In this document: positions 17,849 through 29,300 of the stretch, in pieces
Layout of the letters: every line of letters starts with the position of its first letter
Numbering within the stretch: position 1 is the stretch's first letter
Source of the DNA: Mycobacterium sp. Marseille-P9652
Lineage (GTDB): Bacteria > Actinomycetota > Actinomycetes > Mycobacteriales > Mycobacteriaceae
Direction: 5' to 3'
Length of the DNA: 64,000 nt
Assembly: GCF_902652685.1 (NCBI RefSeq)
Contig: NZ_CACRUY010000029.1
Location: 1 to 64,000, forward strand
Program-made: the position numbers and the translations under genes
The notes under the pieces: model-generated
What the model saw: only the letters and a program-made list of their open reading frames with translations
The model's database searches: none
What the model was told of the DNA's origin: nothing

Positions 17849-17920
17849 ATGGTCGTCACCGACAATATTCTGCGTAGTCAGTCCACACGTCAAACTCCTG
17901 GATCGACTGCGCTGCAATGA
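17849..17920 (+). CDS. Possible 23-aa leader peptide coupled to the hydrolase gene
   Basis: An ATG at 17849 has an excellent ribosome site (GGGAGG, 5 nt upstream) and opens a 23-codon frame (MVVTDNILRSQSTRQT...). Its stop overlaps the hydrolase start as ATGA at 17917-17920. The hydrolase start itself has no ribosome site, so translation of this leader could load ribosomes onto it. Alternatively it is the 5' end of a gene later truncated. No homology is recognised. Confidence 0.35.
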   Translation: MVVTDNILRSQSTRQTPGSTALQ

Positions 17921-19764
17921 AACTCCGCCATATCAGCGTGCCGCTTCTCATAAGCGAAGTCGGCGGCGATCCCTGGGCGGTCAACGCCGGCCTGCAGACG
18001 GGTCGACCCGGTGAGATCTCCTCTCTCGCCGAGGCGTTCTACCGTGCGGGCATCTGTACCCAAGAAGCCGTATCCGCATTCGACGACGGACGCCGCCGAC
18101 TCGCGGCCTCCTGGGACGGCAAGCGTGGTGACGATCCGATCAACGACGCGGCGGAAGTTCAACGCGTTAGCGGGGAACTCGGTCTGTACTCCGTACAAAT
18201 CCCCAAGGTCGCGATCACCTTGGAGGGCATCGCGGTCGCCCTCGCCGAGGCGCAGCGTGCGGGCGCGATATCAATCGCGTCGCTCGAAGCGCAACTGCAG
18301 CAGACCGACAACGAAATGGGTGCGGTCCTGGCGCTCGAACGCAAAAGGACGATACCCGCCATCGATCAACAGGCACTAGAAGCCCTCATCGACACCCTCG
18401 AGCGAGATGCGATCGACGACGCGAGCGCCAGTTTGTCTCGGCTACAAAGCATTCGGCACGACTATTCGAGACGCCTACTCGCTGAGGTGACGGTCCTGCG
18501 CACCGAGGGATACGAGCCCACGGCCATCCAGGCGTTCGACGCGCCGGCTGGTCCCCCAGAGCCCCTGGCACTTCCACCGCCGGATTCCACTCCCGAGGAC
18601 GTCACCAGGTGGTGGGGCACGATGCGCACGGAACAGCGCGAGGCGTTAATCGCCGAATACCCCTGGGAGCTCGGCAATTTGAACGGCGTTCCCGTCGAAA
18701 CCCGCAGCCGCATCAACACGCAAGTGATGGACGCGGACCTTCGTCGCGTCGAGGATGCAGCCGCAAAACACGGGATGACGACAAACGACATCACGCGCAA
18801 CCCGGGCCAGTATGGCCTGTCGACGCCGGCGATCACCCGCTATGCCAACGCACGTCGCACGCGCGAGGGGCTGACGGAGCAGGCAACGGTGGGCGCCGAT
18901 GTCCTACTCATGAAATATCAACCGGAAGCGTTCGACGGCGAGGGCGCCGCGGCCATCGCGCTGGGCAACCCCGACACGGCGGACAACACCGCCATCCTCG
19001 TGCCGGGGCTCGGATCCAACGTCCTGGACGGAACGTTGTCCGACCCGGACGGGGCGCACATCTACAAGGAATCCACGCGGGCCGACGCGAACAAGAAGAC
19101 CGCCGTCATCGTGTGGATTGGCTACGACGCCCCGGACACCTGGCATGACCCAGGGCTCTGGCGGCCGAACATGGCACGGACCGGCGCGCATGCACTGGCG
19201 GCCGACGTCAACGGCTTGAGGGCCACGCACCTCAGTACGCCGACACACATAACGGTGATCGGGCACTCCTACGGGTCCACCACGGTCGCAGACGCGGCGG
19301 CCTACGGGATGCGCGCCGACGACGTGGTGCTGGTCGGCTCCCCCGGCACCGATATGGCTCACTCCGCCAATGACTTTCGCCTACCCAGGAACGGGCACCT
19401 GTACGTCGGCTCCGCATCGGCCGACCCGGTCACCTGGGCCCCGAGCCGCGTGATGGGCCCGGGGCTGATCGGGCCCACGCTCGGAGGCCTCGGCGCCGAC
19501 CCCGCCGTCGACGGTTACGGCTCGACGCGCTTCAAGGCCGAGATCCCCGGAGCCTCAATCAATCCGGTCAACGATCACCTGCGATATTTCGACGGCGGCT
19601 CCGAATCGCTGTTCAGCATCGCCGACGTCGTGTCCGGCCACGGCAACGCCCTGCAGCGCGACGGCATGACCGCGCGCCACCGCGGCGAGTACGGGCTGGA
19701 ACAAGGAATCGACCCGGAGGCCTGGCGTCTCCCAACGACGGGGCACTGGCACGGTAATCCTTAA
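17917..19764 (+). CDS. WxG-domain alpha/beta hydrolase (DUF1023-like)
   Basis: This 615-aa protein has two parts. Residues ~1-200 are helical and open with the pattern GGDPWAVNAGLQTGRPGEIS. They contain AASWDGKRG, a WxG turn, followed by coiled-coil-like helices. Residues ~330-560 form an alpha/beta hydrolase with nucleophile motif GHSYG (Ser451), a preceding AILVPGLGSN strand and a candidate His in NDHLRYF. The C-terminal half matches the actinobacterial DUF1023 hydrolases; substrate unknown. The WxG N-terminus and ESX-2 neighbourhood suggest type VII export. It replaces the CpnT toxin region of H37Rv and is convergent with the next gene (14-bp gap). Confidence 0.82.
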   Translation: MKLRHISVPLLISEVGGDPWAVNAGLQTGRPGEISSLAEAFYRAGICTQEAVSAFDDGRRRLAASWDGKRGDDPINDAAEVQRVSGELGLYSVQIPKVAITLEGIAVALAEAQRAGAISIASLEAQLQQTDNEMGAVLALERKRTIPAIDQQALEALIDTLERDAIDDASASLSRLQSIRHDYSRRLLAEVTVLRTEGYEPTAIQAFDAPAGPPEPLALPPPDSTPEDVTRWWGTMRTEQREALIAEYPWELGNLNGVPVETRSRINTQVMDADLRRVEDAAAKHGMTTNDITRNPGQYGLSTPAITRYANARRTREGLTEQATVGADVLLMKYQPEAFDGEGAAAIALGNPDTADNTAILVPGLGSNVLDGTLSDPDGAHIYKESTRADANKKTAVIVWIGYDAPDTWHDPGLWRPNMARTGAHALAADVNGLRATHLSTPTHITVIGHSYGSTTVADAAAYGMRADDVVLVGSPGTDMAHSANDFRLPRNGHLYVGSASADPVTWAPSRVMGPGLIGPTLGGLGADPAVDGYGSTRFKAEIPGASINPVNDHLRYFDGGSESLFSIADVVSGHGNALQRDGMTARHRGEYGLEQGIDPEAWRLPTTGHWHGNP

Positions 19765-19778
19765 CGAAACCGCCTCAG

Positions 19779-20285
19779 TTACAACGCATTAGCGCCGTCG
19801 GCCAGACCGTCACCGTCGGAGTCGGTCAGCCTCACGTTCCACTTGCCGTCGCCGTCGGTGTCGACATACGCGGTCGCTCCGTTCTCACCGGTGCACCACA
19901 CCTGGTCGGCCACCCCGTTGCCGTCACCGTCGACGAGGCGATCATCGGCCTGGCCGTGGCCATCGAAATCCACTAGGGGGCCGCCGGTGTGCTCCACGCC
20001 GTCGAGCCCGAACCAGCGCACCTGCCCGCCGCGGTCGACCGCCACCGCCCACGTTCCCGTTCCGTCGTCGGTGAAGTAGGCCTCCGGCGTGCCGTCGTTG
20101 TCGAGGTCGAGCACCGCATGGTCGACCACCCCGTCACCGTCTACGTCGGCCAGCGCGTCGTCGCGCAGCCCGTCTCCGTCGAAATCCATTGCAATAGCAT
20201 CGAAATGGCCGTCGCCGTCGAGGTCAAGATCGGGCTGACCGTGCAGAATCGACGCGCCGCCGTCACCGGCCAAGCAGTACTCCAC
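19779..20285 (-). CDS. Calcium-type DxDxDG repeat protein (Rv3906c type)
   Basis: This 168-aa protein is made almost entirely of acidic repeats (DLDGDGHFD, DFDGDGLRDD, DVDGDGVVD, DLDNDGTPE, DGDGNGVAD, DTDGDGKWN, DSDGDGLAD). They resemble the calcium-binding loops of EF-hands, dockerins and thrombospondin type 3 repeats. A central segment GTWAVAVDRGGQVRWFGLDG breaks the pattern. No signal peptide is seen. The GTG start at 20285 is 18 bp after pcnA and has no clear ribosome site, so it probably depends on the pcnA transcript. It matches Rv3906c in size and place. Calcium binding is inferred from the motif; function unknown. Confidence 0.82.
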   Translation of the reverse strand: MEYCLAGDGGASILHGQPDLDLDGDGHFDAIAMDFDGDGLRDDALADVDGDGVVDHAVLDLDNDGTPEAYFTDDGTGTWAVAVDRGGQVRWFGLDGVEHTGGPLVDFDGHGQADDRLVDGDGNGVADQVWCTGENGATAYVDTDGDGKWNVRLTDSDGDGLADGANAL

Positions 20286-20303
20286 AGGTAAGAAGACGCG
20301 CCG

Positions 20304-21746
<1,443 letters not shown>

Positions 21747-21789
21747 GTTCGGTCAGCCTAGTCGGCTCCTCACCGGGGACGGCGGCCGT

Positions 21790-23115
21790 CTACTCCCCCG
21801 CCAGGATCCGGTACTGCGCGGAAATCTGCTGTTTGACGTCCTGCTCCTGGTCGGAGTACGCCATGAACGCGTAGCGGCCGGTTTGGGCCAGGCAGGTGAA
21901 ATGCCAATACACGCTGTCATTGGCCACCATGACCGGGCTGGTCAACTGCCGCCACTGCGGCCGGTCGAAACACTTCGCCGCCGAAAACCCGGGCACGCCG
22001 GCGCCCGTTGCCTCGACGTCGGGCAGCGCCTGGGTCTCGGCGACGAAGCGATCGAGGAGCTGGCCGGCGCCGGCGGGATCGCGAGCCTCGTAGACGCGTG
22101 TGAGCGCCTGCGAAACCCAGTCCACACCCGCCGAACTCAGCCATGCCTGGACCGTGCTCGGGTCTCGGCGCGCGAAATGCAGCCACCCGTCGGGCTGCCA
22201 TACCCCTCCGCTGAACGGCGTCCGGCCGGACGGCCCCGTCAGGGTGCGTGCCGCCAGCCGACCCGACGGGTCTACCGGTAGGTCGCCCAGCTTGGACGGG
22301 TCCGTCGGCGTGAACCGGTCGATCAGCGCCTCCTGGTTGTTCAAGATTTGCGCGATCGTCGTGCACGCCGTGGAAAGCGCTCGCGCGATGACGAACTGGT
22401 ACAGCACGTAGGCGCCATGCGCGGTGAAGGTCCGCACCACCGTTCGGTCACCCAGGCCCGCCGAGGCCCCCGCATCGGGTTGGGCGGAACTCGGGCCGAA
22501 CTCCATGCAGGCGCGCGGCTGCCACGGCGAGGTCAACGTCTGCGGATCGGATATCGGCATCGGTGCGAAGGACACCGGCCGGATCGTGTCGTTGGCGACC
22601 ACGGCCGACAGCTCGCGCGCCGCCGCGCCCGCCGCATCCGCGTCGGGGAACCGCAGCACGGCATTCTGCACGCGTGCCGGGTCACCCGCTCCGGTGCGGC
22701 CCGTGGTCAGGCCGGCGATGAACCCGTGGGCCGCGGCGACGTCGCCTGTCTGTTGGGCGAGAGCGTCGCCGGTGAGGGGGTAGGACAGCGCAGTTGCGAC
22801 GTTGAACGGCGCCGCCAACGGTGAAGTGGCCAGGAAATCCAAGTCGTTGAGTCCCGCATCCACCTGCCAGGGGCCCAGCACGAACGGAGCCATCCGCTGC
22901 ACCTCCGCCTGCGCAGCCGCAATCCGGTCGCCGCCCGCATTGCCCGGTGGCGGTCCCGGCGTCGTTCGGTAACTGCCCGTGTTCATCAGGGAGACGACCG
23001 CATCGCCCGCGTGCCCGGGCGCCTTGACGGCGATGCCGTCCGTGGTGTTCGTGCAGCCGGCGATCAGCGCCGCGCACACCATGGCCGGCACCGCTCCCCA
23101 GCCCCTTGCCGCCAT
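21790..23115 (-). CDS. Lipoprotein of the actinobacterial DUF7373-like type
   Basis: This is a predicted exported lipoprotein of about 441 aa. A short signal peptide ends in lipobox LIAGC, with the lipidated Cys near residue 21, followed by TNTTDGIAVKAPG. The body is a soluble domain with conserved features such as RFPDADAAGAAARELSAV, and ends with YSDQEQDVKQQISAQYRILA. I relate it to a family of mycobacterial lipoproteins of unknown role. The start at ATG 23115 is a choice; in-frame GTGs lie just upstream. It is divergent from mutT4 (132 bp). H37Rv has no gene here as I recall, so it is an insertion or a retained ancestral gene. Confidence 0.8.
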   Translation of the reverse strand: MAARGWGAVPAMVCAALIAGCTNTTDGIAVKAPGHAGDAVVSLMNTGSYRTTPGPPPGNAGGDRIAAAQAEVQRMAPFVLGPWQVDAGLNDLDFLATSPLAAPFNVATALSYPLTGDALAQQTGDVAAAHGFIAGLTTGRTGAGDPARVQNAVLRFPDADAAGAAARELSAVVANDTIRPVSFAPMPISDPQTLTSPWQPRACMEFGPSSAQPDAGASAGLGDRTVVRTFTAHGAYVLYQFVIARALSTACTTIAQILNNQEALIDRFTPTDPSKLGDLPVDPSGRLAARTLTGPSGRTPFSGGVWQPDGWLHFARRDPSTVQAWLSSAGVDWVSQALTRVYEARDPAGAGQLLDRFVAETQALPDVEATGAGVPGFSAAKCFDRPQWRQLTSPVMVANDSVYWHFTCLAQTGRYAFMAYSDQEQDVKQQISAQYRILAGE

Positions 23116-23247
23116 AGCCCCCACGACTCCCACAGATGGACCAGCCAATACTAGGCGGCGGCCGGCGCGATTCCGCGGGTTCGTCGCGACCCCGCCAAGC
23201 GGCGAGCGTCTCCGGAAGACAGGGTCGTGCCAGCTACTATCGCTTGG

Positions 23248-23982
23248 GTGTCGGACGGCGAACAAGCGAAACCGCGCCGGCGCCGGGGTCGGCGCCGCGG
23301 CCGTGGGGCGGCGGGTGCGTCCGAGAACCACACGAACGGCCAGCCGGCCGGCGACTCGACGGCCACCAAACCCCGCCGGTCCCGCCCCTCTAGACGCGAA
23401 CAGGACCGGCTGCGCACCGTCCACGAAACCTCCGCCGGCGGGTTGGTCATCGACGGCATCGACGGCCCCCGCGACGAGCAGGTCGCCGCGTTGATCGGCC
23501 GCATCGACCGGCGCGGACGCATGCTGTGGTCGCTGCCCAAGGGGCACATCGAGATGGGTGAGACCGCCGAACAGACCGCCATCAGAGAGGTCGCCGAGGA
23601 AACCGGTATTCGCGGCAGCGTGCTCGCGGCGCTGGGGCGGATCGACTACTGGTTCGTCACCGACGGCCGCCGGGTGCACAAGACGGTGCACCACTATTTG
23701 ATGCGCTTTTCCGGCGGGGAGTTGTGCGACGAGGACCTTGAAGTCGCCGAGGTGGCGTGGGTGCCGATGCACGAGCTGCCGTCGCGGCTGGCCTACGCCG
23801 ACGAGCGCCGGCTCGCGCAGGTCGCCGACGAGCTCATCGACAAGCTGCAGAGCGACGGGCCGGCGGCGCTTCCGCCGCTGCCGCCCAGCTCGCCGCGGCG
23901 GCGCCCGCAGACGCACTCGCGGACCCGCCATTCCGACAAGCCGGCAACGGGCCGGAAGAACGGCCACGGGCCCGGGTCGTGA
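23248..23982 (+). CDS. mutT4: Nudix hydrolase MutT4
   Basis: This 244-aa Nudix hydrolase has a basic, low-complexity N-terminus ([13 protein letters not shown], ~6-55). The Nudix box ([20 protein letters not shown] pattern GX5EX7REUXEEXGU) lies near residues 105-125. Another basic Pro/Arg-rich tail follows. The GTG at 23248 aligns with Rv3908 (MSDGEQAK). Nudix enzymes cleave nucleoside diphosphates linked to other groups; the true substrate of MutT4 is not evident from sequence. Its stop overlaps the next start as GTGA, so the downstream genes form an operon with it. Confidence 0.92.
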   Translation: MSDGEQAKPRRRRGRRRGRGAAGASENHTNGQPAGDSTATKPRRSRPSRREQDRLRTVHETSAGGLVIDGIDGPRDEQVAALIGRIDRRGRMLWSLPKGHIEMGETAEQTAIREVAEETGIRGSVLAALGRIDYWFVTDGRRVHKTVHHYLMRFSGGELCDEDLEVAEVAWVPMHELPSRLAYADERRLAQVADELIDKLQSDGPAALPPLPPSSPRRRPQTHSRTRHSDKPATGRKNGHGPGS

Positions 23983-26369
23983 CTGCGCCGCAATCCCGCT
24001 GGGCCGGCCTCTCGCGCCTTGCCGCAGTGGTCGGCATCGTCGCCGTCATCGCGACTCTCACCGGGTTCGTCACGCCGCGCGCGGGGGCGGGCGAGCCGGC
24101 GGAGACGCCCTTCGTCCGCGTCCGCATCGACCAGGTCACGCCCGACGTGGTCACCACCACCAGCCAGCCCGTCGTCACCGTCAGCGGCATGGTGACCAAC
24201 GTCGGCGACCGCCCGGTGCGCGACGTGATGGTCCGCCTCGAGCACGCGGGCGCGGTCACCGAGTCGGCGGGCCTGCGCACCTCCCTGGACGGCAACACCG
24301 ACCAGTACCAGGCGGCCGCGGACTTCCTCACCGTCTCCCCCGAGCTGCAGCGCGGGCAGGAGGTCGGCTTCACCCTGTCGGCGCCCCTGCGCTCACTCGC
24401 CAAGCCGTCGCTGGGCATCGACAAACCCGGCATCTACCCCGTGCTGGTCAACGTGAACGGCACACCCGACTACGGGGCCCCGGCGCGACTGGACAACGCC
24501 CGGTTCCTGCTGCCCGCGGTCGGCGTCCCACCCGACACCGGCGACGACGAGGAATCCGCAGTCGCCCCCGACACCTCCAAACCGGTCTGGATCACGATGC
24601 TGTGGCCGCTGGCCGACCGGCCCCGCCTGGCGCCCGGCGTCCCCGGCGGCACGATCCCGGTCCGTCTGGTCGACGACGACCTCGCCTCCTCCCTGGCCCC
24701 CGGCGGGCGCCTGGACATCCTGCTGTCCGCCGCGGAGTTCGCCACCGGCCGCGACGCCGACCCCGACGGGGCGGTGAACCACGCGCTGTGCCTCGCCGTC
24801 GACCCTGACCTGCTGGTCACGGTGAACGCGATGACCAACGGCTACGTCGTCTCGAACTCCCCCGACGGGCCGGCCCAGATGCCGGGCACCCCCACGCACC
24901 CGGGCACCGGCCAAGCGGCGGCGGTCGACTGGCTGAACCGGCTGCGCGCCCTGGCCCACCGGACGTGCGTGGCGCCGCTGCCCTACGCGCAAGCCGACCT
25001 CGACGCCCTGCAGCGCGTCAACGACCCGGGGCTCAGCGCGGCCGCCACCACCAACGCCGGAAGCATCGTCGACCACATCCTGGACGTGGGGTCGACCCGC
25101 GGGGCCACCCTGCTCCCCGACGGCCCACTCACCAACCGCGCCGTCAATCTGCTCAGCGGCAACGACAGCACGGTGGCGATCGCCGCCGGCGACCTCTCCG
25201 CCCAGGACTCCGGGAGCGACACCACACAGAGCCTGGACACCGCTCCCCGGCGACTCTCCCCCCAGGTCGTGGTGGCTCCCTTCGACCCGGCCGTGGGTGC
25301 GGCGCTCGCCGGGGCCGGGACCAACCCGGAGGTCCCGACCTACCTCGACTCCTCTCTGACGATCCGGCTCTCCCACGATTCGGAAACCGCGCGGCGTCAG
25401 GACGCGCTGGGCTCGATGTTCTGGCACTCCCTGCAGCACGATGACGCGCCGCGCACCCAGTTGCTGGTCCCGCCGGCGACCTGGACCCTGCGCGCGGACG
25501 ACGCGCACATCATCCTCTCGGCGTTGTCGACCAGCATCCGTTCGGGCCTGGCGGTTCCGCGCCCGCTGCCGGCCGTCATCGCCGAGGCCGCGTCTCGCAC
25601 CGAGCCACAGCAGCCGCCCGGCGCCTATTCAAAGGCGCGCGGCCGATTCAGCGACGCCCTCACCACCGACATCGCCGGCGAGGTCGGACGGGTGTGGGGC
25701 CTGACCTCCGCGCTCACCACCGACGAACGCACCGGACTGACCGGCGTCCAATACACCGCCCCGCTGCGCGAGGACATGCTCCGCGCGTTGAGCCAGTCGG
25801 AACCGCCGGACGTCCGCAACGGGATGGCCCAGCAGCGGCTCGCGGTGGTCGGCACGACGGTCAACGACCTGTTCGGTGCCGTCACGATCGTCAACCCCGG
25901 CGGCTCCTACACCCTGGCCACCGAGCACAGCCCCCTGCCGCTGGCGCTGCACAACGGCCTCGCCGTCCCCATCCGCGTGCGGCTGCAGGTGGACGCCCCG
26001 CCGGGCATGACGGTGACCGACGTCGGCGTCATCGAGTTGCCGCCGGGCTACCTGCCGTTGCGGGTGCCGATCGAGGTCAACTTCACCCAGCGGGTCGCCG
26101 TCGACGTCACGCTGCGGACCCCCGACGGCATGCGGTTGGGTGACCCCGTGCGGTTGTCGGTGCATTCCAACGCCTACGGCAAGGTGCTGTTCGCGATCAC
26201 CATGACCGCCGCGGCCGTGCTGGTCGTGCTCGCCGGGCGCCGTCTGTGGCACCGCTTTCGCGGTCAACCCGACCCGGCCGACCTGGACCGCCCGGACCCG
26301 CACGACGCGATGCGCGTCCGCGTGCACGAGGAGCCCGAGCGGCGGGTCGATCACGAGCACCGGGTATGA
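23979..26369 (+). CDS. Large exported membrane-anchored protein (Rv3909 type)
   Basis: This product of about 796 aa starts at GTG 23979, overlapping the mutT4 stop (GTGA). An N-terminal signal or anchor helix ([20 protein letters not shown]) precedes a long extracytoplasmic region. That region includes Ig-like segments ([21 protein letters not shown], and near the end [16 protein letters not shown]). A C-terminal membrane helix ([20 protein letters not shown]) and a short basic cytoplasmic tail follow. The topology and the place directly before the MurJ-type flippase suggest a cell-envelope role. It matches Rv3909 (about 800 aa). Its stop overlaps mviN in an ATGA. Confidence 0.88.
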   Translation: MTAPQSRWAGLSRLAAVVGIVAVIATLTGFVTPRAGAGEPAETPFVRVRIDQVTPDVVTTTSQPVVTVSGMVTNVGDRPVRDVMVRLEHAGAVTESAGLRTSLDGNTDQYQAAADFLTVSPELQRGQEVGFTLSAPLRSLAKPSLGIDKPGIYPVLVNVNGTPDYGAPARLDNARFLLPAVGVPPDTGDDEESAVAPDTSKPVWITMLWPLADRPRLAPGVPGGTIPVRLVDDDLASSLAPGGRLDILLSAAEFATGRDADPDGAVNHALCLAVDPDLLVTVNAMTNGYVVSNSPDGPAQMPGTPTHPGTGQAAAVDWLNRLRALAHRTCVAPLPYAQADLDALQRVNDPGLSAAATTNAGSIVDHILDVGSTRGATLLPDGPLTNRAVNLLSGNDSTVAIAAGDLSAQDSGSDTTQSLDTAPRRLSPQVVVAPFDPAVGAALAGAGTNPEVPTYLDSSLTIRLSHDSETARRQDALGSMFWHSLQHDDAPRTQLLVPPATWTLRADDAHIILSALSTSIRSGLAVPRPLPAVIAEAASRTEPQQPPGAYSKARGRFSDALTTDIAGEVGRVWGLTSALTTDERTGLTGVQYTAPLREDMLRALSQSEPPDVRNGMAQQRLAVVGTTVNDLFGAVTIVNPGGSYTLATEHSPLPLALHNGLAVPIRVRLQVDAPPGMTVTDVGVIELPPGYLPLRVPIEVNFTQRVAVDVTLRTPDGMRLGDPVRLSVHSNAYGKVLFAITMTAAAVLVVLAGRRLWHRFRGQPDPADLDRPDPHDAMRVRVHEEPERRVDHEHRV

Positions 26370-29300
26370 ACCCCGCCTCCCGGCAGGCGCAGCCGCGACG
26401 CCTGCCCCACAAAATCCAGCCGCGGCGGCACGACCCGCAATCGCCGCCGACGGGCCCCCTGCCCCCCGTCCCCGCGGGGATCGACCGCCGGCGACCCGAA
26501 CTCTCCGACGCGGCCCTCGTATCGCGGTCGTGGGGTATGGCGCTGGCGACGCTGGTCAGCCGGCTCACCGGCTTCGCCCGGATCGTGCTGCTGGCCGCCA
26601 TCCTCGGCGCGGCGCTGTCCAGCGCGTTCTCGGTGGCCAACCAGCTGCCGAACCTGGTCGCGGCGCTCGTTCTCGAGGCGACGTTCACCGCGATCTTCGT
26701 GCCGGTCCTGGCCCGAGCCGAGCAAAGCGACCCCGACGGCGGCGCGGCGTTCGTGCGGCGGCTGGTCACGCTGACGACGGCGCTGCTCGTCTTCGCGACG
26801 GCGCTGTCGGTGGTGGCCGCCCCGCTGTTGGTGCGGCTCATGCTCGGCCGCACCCCGCAGGTCAACGAGCCACTGACCACCGCCTTCGCGTACCTGCTGC
26901 TGCCCCAGGTGCTCGCCTACGGCCTCACCTCGGTGTTCATGGCCATCCTCAACACCCGCAACGTGTTCGGGCCCACCGCCTGGGCGCCCGCCGTCAACAA
27001 CGTCGTCGCGCTGGCCACCCTCGGGGTGTACCTGGCCGTCCCCGGCGAGCTGTCGGTCGACCCGGTCCGGATGGGCAACGCCAAGCTGCTGGTGCTGGCC
27101 ATCGGCACCACGCTGGGCGTGTTCGCCCAGACCGCGGTGCTGCTGGTCGCGCTGCGGCGCCAACGGGTGAGCCTGCGGCCGCTGTGGGGAATCGACGAGC
27201 GCCTCAAACGCTTCGGCACCATGGCCGCCGCCATGGTGCTCTACGTGCTGATCAGCCAGCTCGGCCTCATCGTCGGCAACCAGATCGCCAGCACCGCGGC
27301 GGCGTCCGGCCCGGCGATTTACAACTACACCTGGCTCGTCCTGATGCTGCCGTTCGGCATGATCGGCGTCACGGTCCTGACGGTCGTGATGCCCCGGCTG
27401 AGCCGCAACGCCGCCGCCGACGACACCCGCGCTGTGCTCGCCGACCTGTCGCTGGCGACCCGCCTGACGCTGATCACGCTGATCCCGATCGTCGCCTTCA
27501 TGACGGTCGGCGGATCGGCCATCGGCAGCGCGCTGTTCGCCTACGGGCACTTCGGGAATGTCGACGCCGGATACCTCGGCGCCGCGATCGCGCTGTCGGC
27601 GTTCACGCTGATCCCGTACGGCCTGGTGCTGCTGCAGTTGCGGGTGTTCTATGCGCGCGAGCAGCCCTGGACGCCGATCGTGATCATCCTCGTCATCACG
27701 GCGGTCAAGATCGCCGGCTCGGTGCTGGCGCCGCACCTCACCGGGGATCACAAGCTGGTCGCCGGCTACCTCGGGCTGGCCAACGGCGTCGGCTTCCTGG
27801 CGGGTGCGATCGTCGGTTACCAGCTGCTGCGGCGGGCGCTCCGACCTGCCGGCGGGCACCTGATCGGCCACAGCGAGGCCCGCACGATCCTCGTGACGAC
27901 CGCCGCGTCGATGGCGGCCGGTTTGGTCGCGCACGTCGCCGACCGCCTTCTGCAGCTGGGCCGGCTCACCGCGGACTGGGGAGCCGGCGGCTCGTTGCTG
28001 CGCCTGTTCATCCTCGCGACGATCATGCTGCCGATCATCGCCGCGGTCATGCTGCGCGCCGGCGTCCCCGAGGCGCTGGCCGCCCTGGCGTTCGTCCGGC
28101 GCCGATTCGGCGGCCGCGGGGACGCCGGGAATGCCGCTGAGGCGGAGTTATCGTCTGGCCAGCATCGGGTCACGTACCCTGAGCAGAGGATTTCGTCCCC
28201 GCCGGGGGTCAAGGCGGTTCAGGAGCCGATCCGGCACAGGCATCTGGAGAGGCCGTCGGAGCCGGGAGCCAGCGCCCCCCTAACGAAAGGACCGGAGGTG
28301 ACCGACCGCCCAGTAGATAGCGCCGCATCCGGTTCGGCGTCCGGTGCGCCCCGGCGGCCGGTCGCGGACGACTTCCAGCCCGACATCCCGGCCGCCCCCG
28401 CCGCCGAACCGTCCACGTCGCGCCCGTCCGACGAGCCCAACGGCGATTTCTCCGCCGAATCGACGCGCGGGCCCATCCCGTTCGACGCGCCCCGCGAGCG
28501 GGGCGGGGAGCCGGCCGCGCCCGCGGACGACGTCCACCTGGTTCCGGGCGCCCGGATCTCCGGGGGCCGGTACCGGCTCCTGGTGTTCCACGGCGGCGCG
28601 CCGCCGCTGCAGTTCTGGCAGGCGCTGGACACCGCGCTCGACCGGCAGGTCGCGCTGACGTTCGTCGACCCGGACGGCTCGCTGCCGAGCGACGTGCTGC
28701 AGGACATCCTGGCCCGCACCCTGCGGCTGAGCCGGGTCGACAAGCCGGGGGTCGCCCGGGTGCTCGACGTCGTCCACACCGGGTCGGGCGGGCTGGTGGT
28801 GTCCGAGTGGATCCGCGGCGGCTCGCTGCAGGAGGTGGCGGACACCTCGCCGTCGCCCGTCGGCGCCGTCCGGGCGGTGCAGTCGCTGGCCGCGGCCGCC
28901 GAGGCGGCCCACCGCGCGGGCGTGGCCCTGTCGATCGACCACCCCAACCGCGTCCGGGTCAGCATCGAGGGCGACGTGGTGCTGGCCTATCCGGCGACCA
29001 TGCCCGACGCCAACCCGCAGGACGACATCCGCGGCATCGGCGCCGCGCTGTACGCCCTGCTGGTCAACCGCTGGCCGCTGCGCGAGTCCGGGGTACGCAG
29101 CGGGCTGGCGCCCGCCGAGCGGGACGCCTCCGGCACTCCCGTCGAACCCATGACCATCGACCGTGACATCCCCTTCCAGATCTCCGCCGTCGCCGTCCGG
29201 GCGGTGCAGGAGGACGGTGGGATCCGCAGCGCCTCAACACTTTTGAACCTACTCCAGCAGGCCACCGCGGTGGCCGACCGCACCGAGGTGCTCGGCCCGA

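Noticed and set aside
23116-23967. N-terminal extension of the lipoprotein frame across mutT4
   Set aside because: It would run antisense through mutT4; the lipobox signal peptide near 23060-23115 gives a natural start.
26246-26365. Upstream extension of mviN
   Set aside because: Arg/Pro-rich antisense-like sequence inside the preceding gene; the ATG at 26366 overlaps the previous stop and fits the family.
26351-27934. 527-codon minus-strand frame
   Set aside because: Antisense to mviN; the translation is low-complexity Arg/Gln/Asp/Gly with no domain, whereas mviN is well supported.
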